Below, piece after piece: positions 50,891-60,300 of a DNA stretch of 64,000 nt. How positions within the stretch are numbered: position 1 is the stretch's first letter; each line of letters opens with the position of its first letter. The DNA comes from CBDHGY01 sp965263325. Its GTDB lineage: Bacteria > Pseudomonadota > Alphaproteobacteria > Caulobacterales > Hyphomonadaceae. The notes below the pieces were generated by a model. That model did not search any database. It saw only the letters and a program-made list of their open reading frames with translations, and was not told the DNA's origin. The translations under genes and the position numbers were made by a program. The stretch spans positions 2,480,001 to 2,544,000 of the forward strand of contig CBDHGY010000002.1 in NCBI GenBank assembly GCA_965263325.1, read 5' to 3'.

Positions 50891-51726
50891 TTGGCGGTCC
50901 AGTTTTCGTCTGCTGGAAACACTCCCAATATTTTTAGCTGGCTGGAAAAGAATCCGAGCTCTTCGAGGGCCAATTGAACAGGTCGTTCATCGGGGTGGCC
51001 ATCTATCTCTGCATAGAATTGAGTTGCGGCAAATGACCCGCCAATCTGGTAGCTCTCAAGCTTAGTCATGTTGATGCCATTAGTTGCAAAACCGCCCATT
51101 ACTTTAAACAGGGCCGCAGGAATATTGCGAACTTCAAATAGAAAGGCAGTTTTAACCGGGCCATTTCCGGCTTCGATTTCTGACGCGTTCCGAGACATTA
51201 TGATGAAGCGCGTGGTATTATGCTCAGCGTCTTCGATGTTTTCTGCGATGATTTTCAGATTATACACATCGGCAGCGAGCCTGGGTGCGATTGCGGCGAT
51301 TGAAGGATCGCCGATTTCAGACACCTCTCGCGCAGCGCCTGCTGTGTCAGCCGCGACAAACCCAACGATCCCACGTTCGCGAAGAAAGTCCCGGCATTGG
51401 CCGAGGCCCATAATATGTGATCTGGCCGATTTGATATCATCGAGCGTGGCCGCCTGCAGGCCCATTAGTTGAAACCGGATCGGAAGGTAGTGCTCGCCGA
51501 CGATCTGAAGTTTCGTTCGCGGTAGCAGATAGTGGATGTCGCCAACACGGCCTGCAATAGTGTTCTCAACTGGGATCATTGCAAGATCCGCGTCTCCTGT
51601 TTCGACAGCCTCAAACACACGCTCAAACGTGCGGCATGGCAGAGGCTCCATATTTGGGCGGGCTTCGTTGCAGGCGATGTGGGAGTTCGCGCCTGGCTCT
51701 CCCTGATAGGCAATTTTATTCGTCAT
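50887..51726 (-). CDS. pheA: Prephenate dehydratase with ACT domain
   Basis: The 279-residue protein has the dehydratase domain: KIAYQGEPGANSHIAC, then DLAMIPVENTIAGRVGDIHYLLP, and the catalytic Thr-Arg-Phe as HNTTRFIIMSR near residue 175. A C-terminal ACT domain reads KTAFLFEVRNIPAALFKVMGGFATNGINMTKLES. The Phe-binding ESRP motif is ESYQ here, as in other alphaproteobacteria, so feedback sensing may differ. It converts prephenate to phenylpyruvate in phenylalanine synthesis. No chorismate mutase domain is present. Confidence 0.95.
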   Translation of the reverse strand: MTNKIAYQGEPGANSHIACNEARPNMEPLPCRTFERVFEAVETGDADLAMIPVENTIAGRVGDIHYLLPRTKLQIVGEHYLPIRFQLMGLQAATLDDIKSARSHIMGLGQCRDFLRERGIVGFVAADTAGAAREVSEIGDPSIAAIAPRLAADVYNLKIIAENIEDAEHNTTRFIIMSRNASEIEAGNGPVKTAFLFEVRNIPAALFKVMGGFATNGINMTKLESYQIGGSFAATQFYAEIDGHPDERPVQLALEELGFFSSQLKILGVFPADENWTAK

Positions 51727-51793
51727 TCGAGCGTGTTAGCGCGATTGGCGGGGCAATACACCCTCAATCTAAAGTTTGGGGCGCAATTTAGGT

Positions 51794-51823
51794 TTGACTT
51801 ACCCGGCGTCGATTCCGGAATAT
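51794..51823 (+). promoter_or_regulatory. Possible sigma-70 promoter of the P450 gene
   Basis: TTGACT at 51794-51799 and GAATAT at 51818-51823 are separated by 18 bases, about 30 bases before the P450 ATG. The -35 matches five of six consensus bases, the -10 is weak. A ribosome site AGAGG lies at 51840-51844. Confidence 0.35.
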
Positions 51824-51851
51824 TCACATTACAACTTCAAAGAGGTTCAGC

Positions 51852-53231
51852 ATGCGGCTTATTAGTGATGACATTCTTGAAGATACCGGGACCCAGGAGC
51901 CGGTTCACAGAAGCGTGTATCCAACGATCGAGTCCGACTTCGTACTATGGGATCCCAATTCCTGGACTCGCGGTCACCCATTCGATCTCTACAAGCGCAT
52001 GCGCGAAGATGCGCCTGTGATGTGGTCACCTATGAAAAAGTTGGCGTCTGGCTTTTGGTCCGTGACCCGATATGAAGACATCAAATCGGTCGAGCTCGCG
52101 CCTGAGATATTTTCGTCCCAGCGCGGCGGAATAAACATGGCCGTGCCACCACGTGAGACGTGGAAACCCGAAGTTCTGTTCCGGGCTGCGCAGGACAATT
52201 TGATTAGCATGGATGAACCGCACCATATGCGCATGCGGATCCAGCAGAAGGATTTTTTCATTCCGGCATATGTGGCTCAGCTTCGGGAAAGCGTGACGCG
52301 GAAAGTTTCTGAACTTTGTGATGACCTCGAAAGAGCCGGGCCGGAAGTCGACTTTGTAAAAGTCTTTTCCAATCAACTCCCGCTTTTTACCTTGTGTGAA
52401 ATGCTCGGCGTTGATGAAGAAGATCGCCAGAAAGTTGTCTACTGGATGCACTACCTTGAAATGGCGAGTCAGTTTTTGGCGAACCCATTCAAGACGTTTC
52501 TGAGTGAACCTCTCTTTCCATTCCGGTTCAAGAAAACCGTTGAGGAGATGTTTGATTATGGCGCGCGTGTCATGGCGGATAGACGGGCCAATCCTCGCGA
52601 GGATTTGCTGACCGTGATCGCGCATTCAAAGTTGGACAATAAAGACCTGCCGCAAGAATATCTCGACGGGTCTTGGTTGTTAATCATATTTGCCGGCAAT
52701 GACACGACACGAAATTCGCTCTCAGGGACGATCAAGCTAATGACGGAGTGGCCGGAGCAACGACAAATGGTGCTTGATGACCCGTCGCTTATTCCCGTGA
52801 TGTCTGAAGAAGCGCTCCGCATGACATCGCCCGTAAAACATATGCGGCGTACGGCTCTGAAAGAAACCGAGATCAATGGACAGCGAATTGCGAAGGATGA
52901 AAAAGTCGTGATGTGGTATGGCGCGGGTAATCGCGATCCGGACGTATTTCCAAATCCGGATGTCTTCGACATGCACCGCGAAAATGTGTCTAAACATATC
53001 GCCTTTGGGCATGGCGTGCATAAGTGTCTGGGCTCACGCGTCGCCCAAATGCAGCTTCGGTGTGCCTATGAGCAAATCTTTGAGCGCTTCCCTGACATCG
53101 AGTTTACAGGGGAACTTAAATACGCTCCGAATGCTCTTGTGCATGCGATTTCGAAATTGAAGGTCAATTTGTATGGCAGGGGGAACTCCCGGTCTACACA
53201 GATTCAAGTTCAAGCGCTCGAGCCTGCGTAA
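51852..53231 (+). CDS. Cytochrome P450, CYP153-like
   Basis: The 459-residue protein has the P450 landmarks: the I-helix IIFAGNDTTRNSLSG (the NDTTRNS form is a mark of CYP153 alkane hydroxylases), EALR in the K-helix and the heme Cys392 in FGHGVHKCLGSRVAQMQLR. The CYP153-like pattern (RRTALKETEINGQRIAKDEKVVMWYGAGNRD) is also present. It likely hydroxylates an alkane, fatty acid or steroid-like substrate with electrons from separate ferredoxin partners; none are adjacent. An acyl-CoA ligase follows 75 bases downstream. Confidence 0.88.
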   Translation: MRLISDDILEDTGTQEPVHRSVYPTIESDFVLWDPNSWTRGHPFDLYKRMREDAPVMWSPMKKLASGFWSVTRYEDIKSVELAPEIFSSQRGGINMAVPPRETWKPEVLFRAAQDNLISMDEPHHMRMRIQQKDFFIPAYVAQLRESVTRKVSELCDDLERAGPEVDFVKVFSNQLPLFTLCEMLGVDEEDRQKVVYWMHYLEMASQFLANPFKTFLSEPLFPFRFKKTVEEMFDYGARVMADRRANPREDLLTVIAHSKLDNKDLPQEYLDGSWLLIIFAGNDTTRNSLSGTIKLMTEWPEQRQMVLDDPSLIPVMSEEALRMTSPVKHMRRTALKETEINGQRIAKDEKVVMWYGAGNRDPDVFPNPDVFDMHRENVSKHIAFGHGVHKCLGSRVAQMQLRCAYEQIFERFPDIEFTGELKYAPNALVHAISKLKVNLYGRGNSRSTQIQVQALEPA

Positions 53232-53306
53232 CGTCAATTAGCCTAGACCGAGCTTGACGGGGTATGGACCTCATCATTTACTCCTCCAAAGACTTGGGAG
53301 GAATTC

Positions 53307-54836
53307 ATGGCAGGCGATATCTATTATGGCGGCGAGCGCATCGCACGGAGTGACTTTAATAACGGCGCGCTGAGAATTGCCGCAGACATGATGAAGCGGG
53401 GTGTTGAGGAAGACGACACGATTGCGATCTATATGCGTAACGATCCCGTCTTCCTCCAGCTCATCATAGCTGCGCGATATGCGGGCGTTAGATTTGCCAC
53501 AATCAACTGGCATGCAGCCCCGCTTGAAGTTCAGCACATTTTGGAGGACTCTGGAGCTAAAATAATCTTCGCGCACTCTGATTTGTTGGCAAAGGTGAGA
53601 GACCATGTGCCAGCAGCAGTTCCCGCGATCAGTGTTTCCGTTCCGGCACCGCTCGCACAAGCCTACAAAACCGAAGATGTGAGCGTAGAGGGTGCGATTT
53701 CACTTGCCGAAATCCTGAACACAACTGAGCCTTACCCCGGTGCACCAAAGAAGTTCCGAGGGCTTTTCGCCTACACGTCAGGTAGCACTGGAAGACCAAA
53801 GGGGATCAAACGCATAACAGATCCAGATGGCCCAGATACCTGGGATACCTATCGCGCTTTGTCTGAAATTCTGATGGGCGCAAAGGCTGGCGACAAAATG
53901 CATATTTCTGCGCCGCTTTATCATAGTGCGCCAAATGCGCTTTCCGGCTTTTGTTTAGCGGCGGAACATATCGATATTTTTCTTGAACCGAAATTTGATT
54001 CAGAGGTGTTCCTAGAATCGATCCACACGGCAAAAATTACGCATGCCTATGTCGTTCCCACCATGATGGTACGTATGCTGAAGCTCGGACCGGAGATTCG
54101 CGATAAGTACGATGTGAGTTCGCTTGGCTGGACACTTTCGACGGGGTCTCCATTTCCGATGGATATTAAACGCCCAATGATCGATTGGTTTGGGCCCGTC
54201 TTTAATGAATGCTACGGTGCGTCCGAGATTGGCTTTATGACAATGATTTCCAGCCAGGAGGCGCTGGAGCGTCCTGGGTCCTGCGGCAAAGTCTTACCCG
54301 GCGGTGCGGTAAAAGTGTTGGACGATGACCTCAATGAATTGCCGACTGGCGAAGTCGGCTCTCTCTACATTCACCTGCCTCAATTTGGCGATTTCGAGTA
54401 TACGAATGCAGAGGGCAATCTTTCCGGTCAGCGATCTGGTCAGTTCACATCCGTCGGCGACATGGGATATGTGGACGAGGATGGATACATCTATATCAGC
54501 GACCGCAAGAAAGACATGATCATCTCCGGTGGCGCGAATATTTTCCCAGCGGAGATTGAGGCGCAGCTTATCTTGATGCCCGAAATTGCCGATTGCGCCG
54601 TGTTTGGTGCCCCGGATCCCGAATTCGGAGAGTCAATCGTTGCGGCGGTCACGCTGAAATCAGGTCAGTCTGCCGATTTGGAATCCGTGAAAGCCTTCCT
54701 TGAGCCGCGCCTCGCCAAATTCAAGATCCCGCGCAAACTGGATATTCATGAGGAGTTGCCGCGTCAGGAAAGTGGGAAAATCTATAAGGCAAAACTGCGT
54801 GCCCCTTATTGGGAAGGTGCTGGCCGAAACGTCTAA
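53307..54836 (+). CDS. AMP-forming acyl-CoA synthetase
   Basis: The 509-residue protein, with GGGAGGAATTC before its ATG, has the ANL-family motifs: AYTSGSTGRPKGIKR (A3, near residue 155), NECYGASEIG (A5), the late YISDRKKDMIISGGANIFPAEIE (A8) and PRQESGKIYKAKLR, which carries the catalytic Lys. It should activate a carboxylic acid to its CoA ester. The acyl chain length is not shown. It follows the P450 in the same direction, which suggests a hydroxylate-and-activate route for hydrocarbons or fatty acids. Confidence 0.92.
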   Translation: MAGDIYYGGERIARSDFNNGALRIAADMMKRGVEEDDTIAIYMRNDPVFLQLIIAARYAGVRFATINWHAAPLEVQHILEDSGAKIIFAHSDLLAKVRDHVPAAVPAISVSVPAPLAQAYKTEDVSVEGAISLAEILNTTEPYPGAPKKFRGLFAYTSGSTGRPKGIKRITDPDGPDTWDTYRALSEILMGAKAGDKMHISAPLYHSAPNALSGFCLAAEHIDIFLEPKFDSEVFLESIHTAKITHAYVVPTMMVRMLKLGPEIRDKYDVSSLGWTLSTGSPFPMDIKRPMIDWFGPVFNECYGASEIGFMTMISSQEALERPGSCGKVLPGGAVKVLDDDLNELPTGEVGSLYIHLPQFGDFEYTNAEGNLSGQRSGQFTSVGDMGYVDEDGYIYISDRKKDMIISGGANIFPAEIEAQLILMPEIADCAVFGAPDPEFGESIVAAVTLKSGQSADLESVKAFLEPRLAKFKIPRKLDIHEELPRQESGKIYKAKLRAPYWEGAGRNV

Positions 54837-54857
54837 TCTGGAAAAAAACTGGATATC

Positions 54858-55730
54858 CTAGCTGATCCATCCAAGCCAAAGCGGGCTCGCTGCCAGCAGC
54901 AAAACGCCGAGTACGAGCCTGTAAATTACGAATGGTAAGAAGCTCATTCTTTTTAGCATCGACATAAGCACCCAGATTGATGCGATACCTGAAACGAAAG
55001 CCATGCCTGCAACGACGATTCCGTCTTTCAGCGTCACATGCGATCCATCGAGTACCATTGTGTCCACTGGTGATGCGTAAAGACCATATAAGCCATATAC
55101 GCTAACGGCTGCTAACAATGGGGCACCGATCAGCATCGAGAAACGGGCGGCTTCCGTGCGCGCATATCCAAAGGCGCGTGCCATCGTCATTGTGATTCCC
55201 GAGCGGCTGGTCCCTGGTAGCAATACAGCCACAAGCTGGCTCGCCCCAATCCAGAACGAGTGACTGACTGTCAAATCTGACTCTTTACGGTCTGTGCCGC
55301 CGCGGATGTCTGCTATCCAGAGCGCAATTCCAAATATAATGGTCGTCGCTGCAATCGTATACGATGAGCGAATTGCTATTCGTGCTTCATCGGTGACGAG
55401 CATCTGATAGAGTGCTGCGCCAACGAGCGCGAACGGTGTGGCAATGAGAATATGTTTTGCGAGGTTTGCTCCTGGTGAAAGTGCTTCGCGTCTAAAAGGT
55501 GCAGATATGAGCTCGATACCGCCAGCAATTGCGCGAACGACATCCTTCCAGAAATAGATTAGCAAAGCCGCCAAGGTGCCGAGATTGGAGGCTGCATTTA
55601 TGAGCTCCTCATCGCGCCCTTCCATAGAGAACCAATCAGCAACCAGTAGTACATGCCCGGAAGAGGAGATCGGCAACCACTCAGTGATGCCTTGAACAAG
55701 CCCGATTAGCAGCAATTGCAGTAATGACAT
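54858..55730 (-). CDS. uppP: Undecaprenyl-diphosphatase UppP/BacA
   Basis: The 290-residue membrane protein has the UppP motifs: GLVQGITEWLPISSSGHVLLV near residue 10 and LPGTSRSGITMTMARAFGY near 180. About eight hydrophobic segments are seen. It recycles undecaprenyl pyrophosphate for cell-wall synthesis and gives bacitracin resistance. It converges with the acyl-CoA ligase and is divergent from gltD. Confidence 0.94.
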   Translation of the reverse strand: MSLLQLLLIGLVQGITEWLPISSSGHVLLVADWFSMEGRDEELINAASNLGTLAALLIYFWKDVVRAIAGGIELISAPFRREALSPGANLAKHILIATPFALVGAALYQMLVTDEARIAIRSSYTIAATTIIFGIALWIADIRGGTDRKESDLTVSHSFWIGASQLVAVLLPGTSRSGITMTMARAFGYARTEAARFSMLIGAPLLAAVSVYGLYGLYASPVDTMVLDGSHVTLKDGIVVAGMAFVSGIASIWVLMSMLKRMSFLPFVIYRLVLGVLLLAASPLWLGWIS

Positions 55731-55841
55731 GCAGGATGACCCTCTTCTTGCAGTTTCCTAATCAGGAAAGGAGGGAATTTCAAATAGCATCAAAATGATA
55801 CCTAAAAAGGGAGGTGTAGACCAAGCATGTAAAAGTGCGCT

Positions 55842-55892
55842 CAAAATTCAACTATATAATCATCATTATGATACATATATATTTGAATTGTG
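55842..55892. promoter_or_regulatory. 51-bp AT-rich palindrome in the gltD-uppP promoter gap
   Basis: A 25-base arm (55842-55866) and its inverted copy (55868-55892) match at 20 of 25 positions around a single T at 55867. The outer blocks CAAAATTCAA and TTTGAATTGTG and the inner ATCAT/ATGAT are strongest. It sits 58 bases before the gltD ATG. It could bind a dimeric regulator of nitrogen assimilation or form a cruciform; no known consensus was recognised. A small CTCAT/ATGAG hairpin (55926-55940) follows. Confidence 0.7.
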
Positions 55893-55949
55893 TTGTGCGC
55901 CAACAGATTGAGAGGCAAAACAACATCTCATCGTACATGAGAGGGCTCT

Positions 55950-57395
55950 ATGGCGCACAAGATGCTGCAGTTCACAAAGGTCGACCGTAAGATGCCTACA
56001 AAGCGTGGGGCCTCAAAGCGGCGCGAAGACTTTTCTGAGATATATGGAGCTTATACAAAGAAAGCGGCCGCATCGCAGGCGGCGCGATGTTCGCAATGCG
56101 GCGTACCATTTTGCCAGCAAGGATGCCCGCTTCAAAACAACATTCCCGATTGGCTGAAGCTCGCCGCGGAAGACCGGATGGAAGAAGCCTTCGCAGTGTC
56201 ATCCGCCACAAATAATATGCCAGAGATTTGCGGACGTATTTGCCCTCAAGACAGGCTTTGCGAAGGGATTTGCACGATCGAACAATCCGGCCATGGCACT
56301 GTCACGATCGGATCGATTGAAAAGCACATTACAGACACTGCGTGGAAAGAAGGATGGGTGAAACCGATCAGCCCTCCGCGCGAACGATCACAATCAGCTG
56401 GAATAATCGGGGCAGGCCCAGCAGGGCTCGCAGCTGCAGAACAGCTGCGACGCAAAGGATACCAGGTTACCGTGTATGATCGATACGATCGCGGCGGCGG
56501 CCTCCTCGTTTATGGTATCCCTGGGTTCAAACTCGAAAAGGACATCGTCGAGCGCCGTATCAAGTGGATGCAGGACGGCGGTATCAAGTTCGAGTTCAAC
56601 ACCAATATTGGCGGAGATATCACATTTTCGAAGCTGCGGGAGATGCACGATACGCTTCTCATCGCAACTGGCGTGTACAAAGCGCGCGATCTTAAAGTTC
56701 CGGGAAGCGGCGAAGAAGGTGTTTTCCCGGCTCTCGATTATCTGACGGCCTCGAACAAAAGGGGATTTGGAGATCACGTGTCTGAGTTTGAGGATGGAAC
56801 ACTAAACGCTGAAGGCAAACGTGTCGTTGTTGTCGGCGGCGGCGACACGGCAATGGACTGCGTGCGTACTGCCGTTCGTCAGGGTGCGAAGTCAGTGATC
56901 TGCCTTTATCGCCGGGACCGCGCAAACATGCCAGGCTCGCAGCGCGAAGTTCAAAATGCGGAAGAGGAAGGTGTTGTTTTTGAATGGCTCGCAGCGCCGG
57001 AAGCAATCTCAACAACCAAGACCGGCAAATTGAAAGCTGTAAAAGCGGCCCGCATGAAACTTGGCGCAGCAGATATGTCTGGTCGTCAGGCTCCAGAAAA
57101 AACGAGCGAGAGCTTCGAAATAAAAGCCGATATGGTGATCAAGGCGCTCGGCTTTGATCCTGAAGACTTGCCGGAGCTGTTTGGCGAAACGGGCCTCACA
57201 GTCAATCGCTGGGGCGCTGTACGGATCGATTTCGCAACCATGGAAACAAGCCTGCCAGGCGTTTACGCAGCTGGGGATATCGTACGGGGTGCAAGTCTCG
57301 TCGTTTGGGCCATCAAAGATGGACGCGATGCAGCCGAGCAAATGCACACGGCGATGAAAGCCTCAGAAAAAACAAAGAAGGTGGCGGCACAATGA
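55950..57395 (+). CDS. gltD: Glutamate synthase small subunit
   Basis: The 481-residue flavoprotein starts with a Cys cluster region (CSQCGVPFCQQGCPLQNNIP near residues 48-66, then CGRICPQDRLCEGIC near 94-108) that holds [4Fe-4S] centres. The FAD fold is SAGIIGAGPAGLAAAEQLRRKGY. A second nucleotide fold reads VVVVGGGDTAMDCVRTAVRQGA, for NADPH. The C-terminus has VYAAGDIVRGASLVVWAIKDGRDAA. It passes electrons from NADPH to GltB. The gltB ATG overlaps its stop (ATGA), so the two are coupled. Confidence 0.96.
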   Translation: MAHKMLQFTKVDRKMPTKRGASKRREDFSEIYGAYTKKAAASQAARCSQCGVPFCQQGCPLQNNIPDWLKLAAEDRMEEAFAVSSATNNMPEICGRICPQDRLCEGICTIEQSGHGTVTIGSIEKHITDTAWKEGWVKPISPPRERSQSAGIIGAGPAGLAAAEQLRRKGYQVTVYDRYDRGGGLLVYGIPGFKLEKDIVERRIKWMQDGGIKFEFNTNIGGDITFSKLREMHDTLLIATGVYKARDLKVPGSGEEGVFPALDYLTASNKRGFGDHVSEFEDGTLNAEGKRVVVVGGGDTAMDCVRTAVRQGAKSVICLYRRDRANMPGSQREVQNAEEEGVVFEWLAAPEAISTTKTGKLKAVKAARMKLGAADMSGRQAPEKTSESFEIKADMVIKALGFDPEDLPELFGETGLTVNRWGAVRIDFATMETSLPGVYAAGDIVRGASLVVWAIKDGRDAAEQMHTAMKASEKTKKVAAQ

Positions 57396-60300
57396 GCGCG
57401 CATAACTCGTCCAATTGGAAATCTGAATACGAGCAGAACCGCCAAAAACTCATAGACGGAAATGCATATGATCCAGCTCATGAACATGCCGCCTGCGGTG
57501 TGGGACTCGTGGCTGCGCTTGACGGAAAGCCGCGCCGAGAGATTGTGGAGATGGGGATCAAAGCCCTCAAGAATGTTTGGCATCGCGGAGCAGTCGACGC
57601 GGATGGAAAAACAGGTGATGGCGCGGGAATTCGCGTCGATGTCCCTCAAGAATTCTTCCGTGAGCAAATTGCACGCGCGGGCCATCAGCCAACCGACAAA
57701 CCCATTTGTGTTGGTCAGATATTTTTGCCGCGCACGGATCTAAGCGCTCAAGAGGCTGCACGCGCAATCGTGGAAACCGAAATGCTACATTTTGGATTCT
57801 ACATTTATGGTTGGCGTCAACCTCCCGTCGATATTTCCGTCATTGGTCAAAAAGCGGCCGATACGAGGCCTGAGATCGAACAGATCATGTTCCGCGATGA
57901 AGAGGATCGTAGCGACATTGAGCGGAAACGCGTCCTGTATATATGCCGCCGACGAATAGAACGCCGCGCGCGCGAGGCTGGCATCCCATCATTCTATATC
58001 TGCTCGCTTAGTCAGCAGTCCCTCATCTATAAGGGCATGTTTCTCGCTGAGGATATTGATCGTTTCTATCTCGATCTACAAGACGAACGATTTGTGTCTT
58101 CGGTCGCAATTTATCATCAGCGCTACTCGACCAATACATTTCCACAATGGGCACTTGCTCAGCCGTTCCGCTTGCTCGCACACAATGGAGAGATCAATAC
58201 GCTGAGAGGAAATGCGAACTGGATGAAGAGCCATGAAATCAAAATGGTTTCGGACACGTTCGGCGATTATCAGGATGATGTGAAACCCGTCATCCCAGCG
58301 GGCTCTTCGGATTCAGGTGCGCTTGACGCGGTGTTCGAAATGCTTGTGAAAGCGGGTCGCTCTGCTCCCATGGCGAAAGCTCTGCTTGTGCCGGAGGCAT
58401 GGTCAAAACGCGCATCAACAATGCCGGAATCTCATGCGGCACTTTATGCGTATGCTAACTCTGTGATGGAGCCGTGGGATGGTCCGGCGGCAATCGCAGC
58501 CTTTGATGGACGCTGGGCAATTGCTGGACTGGATCGGAACGGATTGCGCCCGCTCCGATACGCGGTGACGGGTGATGGTATTCTCGCGGTAGGATCAGAG
58601 ACGGGAATGTGCCCTCTTGGAGACCACGAAATTATCAGGAAAGGTCACGTCAAGGCGGGCGGGATGATTGCAGCAGATCTCGAAGAGGGAAAATTCTACG
58701 AGCATCACGAAATCATAGACAAATTGGCTGCGGCAAATCCTTACGAGAAATGGTTGAAGAATGTTACCAATCTCGAGCCGGAAATAGGTCCAGGCCCTGA
58801 ACCGGTCATTTCAAACAAGTCAGAACTCTTGCGACGACAAACAGCTGCAGGTTTCACAATGGAAACGCTTGAGCTCATACTCGCGCCAATGGTGGAGAGT
58901 GGCAAAGAGGCCGTGGGCTCAATGGGCGATGATACAGCCCCTGCTGTTTTGTCTGGAGCTTATCGGCCATTGTCGCATTTCTTCAGGCAAAATTTCAGTC
59001 AGGTAACCAATCCTCCGGTCGACCCATTGCGCGAAGATCGCGTGATGAGTTTGAAGACAAGGTTCAAGAATTTGGGGAACATTCTTGCAACTGACGAGAC
59101 CCAGCAGGACGTATTCGTGCTTGAAAGCCCAGTGCTATCGACTGGCATGTATGAACGATTGCTGACGCGCCTTGGTGAAGGTGTTCAACATATCGATTGT
59201 ACGTTCAGCGTTGAACAAGCGGCGGGGAATGGTTCGGCGCTTAAAGAGGCGCTGGCGACCATTCAGGCGGAAGCTGAAGAGGCTGTGCGAGCTGGCCGCG
59301 AGCACATTGTTTTGACCGACGAGCATCAAGACACTGATAAAATGGCGATTCCCATGATCCTCGCGACAGGTGCGGTTCACAGTCACCTTGTTGCTCAAGG
59401 TCTTCGAACATTTTGTTCGATAACCGTTCGATCAGCGGAATGTCTTGATACGCATTATTATGCCGTTTTGGTTGGTGTTGGTGCGACCTGCGTGAATGCG
59501 TATCTCGCGCAAGACGCCATTGCAGATCGGCACGAGCGCGGCTTGTTTGGTGAGCGCGGACTGGGGGAATGCGTTCTTGCTTACAACCGGGCTATCGAGG
59601 CGGGTCTTCTAAAAATCATGTCCAAGATGGGCATTTCGGTGATCTCGTCTTACCGAGGCGGGTACAATTTTGAGGCGCTCGGTCTCTCTCGCGCATTGGT
59701 GGCAGACTATTTTCCTGGAATGACAAGCCGCATTTCAGGCATTGGTCTTGCTGGCCTCGAGAAACTTGCGCTCGACCAACACGAAAAAGCCTATGATGAA
59801 GATGTTATTGCTCTGCCTGTTGGCGGATTCTATCGCCTGCGCGCCAGTGCTGAGCCGCACGCGCTTGATGGAAACCTGATTCATACGCTGCAAGCTGCAT
59901 GTGACCGCGGTGAGTATGAAATTTATCGCAAGTATGCGGACGCGGTGAATGACCGCGACCCGATACAATTGCGAGATTTGCTCGATTTCAAACCTGCTGG
60001 ACGGGCCATGCCAGCCACCGAGGTTCAATCAATCAATGAGATCCGTAAACGTTTTCTGACCCCAGGGATGTCGCTCGGAGCCCTTAGCCCCGAGGCGCAT
60101 GGTACGCTCAACGTTGCGATGAATCGAATTGGTGCAAAGTCCGTCTCAGGTGAAGGTGGTGAGGTGCGGGAGCGTTATCGACCGCTTCCAAATGGCGACA
60201 ATATGAACTCGGCCGTGAAACAGGTTGCATCTGGCCGGTTTGGTGTAACCGCAGAATATCTCAACGAATGCCGCGAGGTAGAGATCAAGATCGCTCAAGG

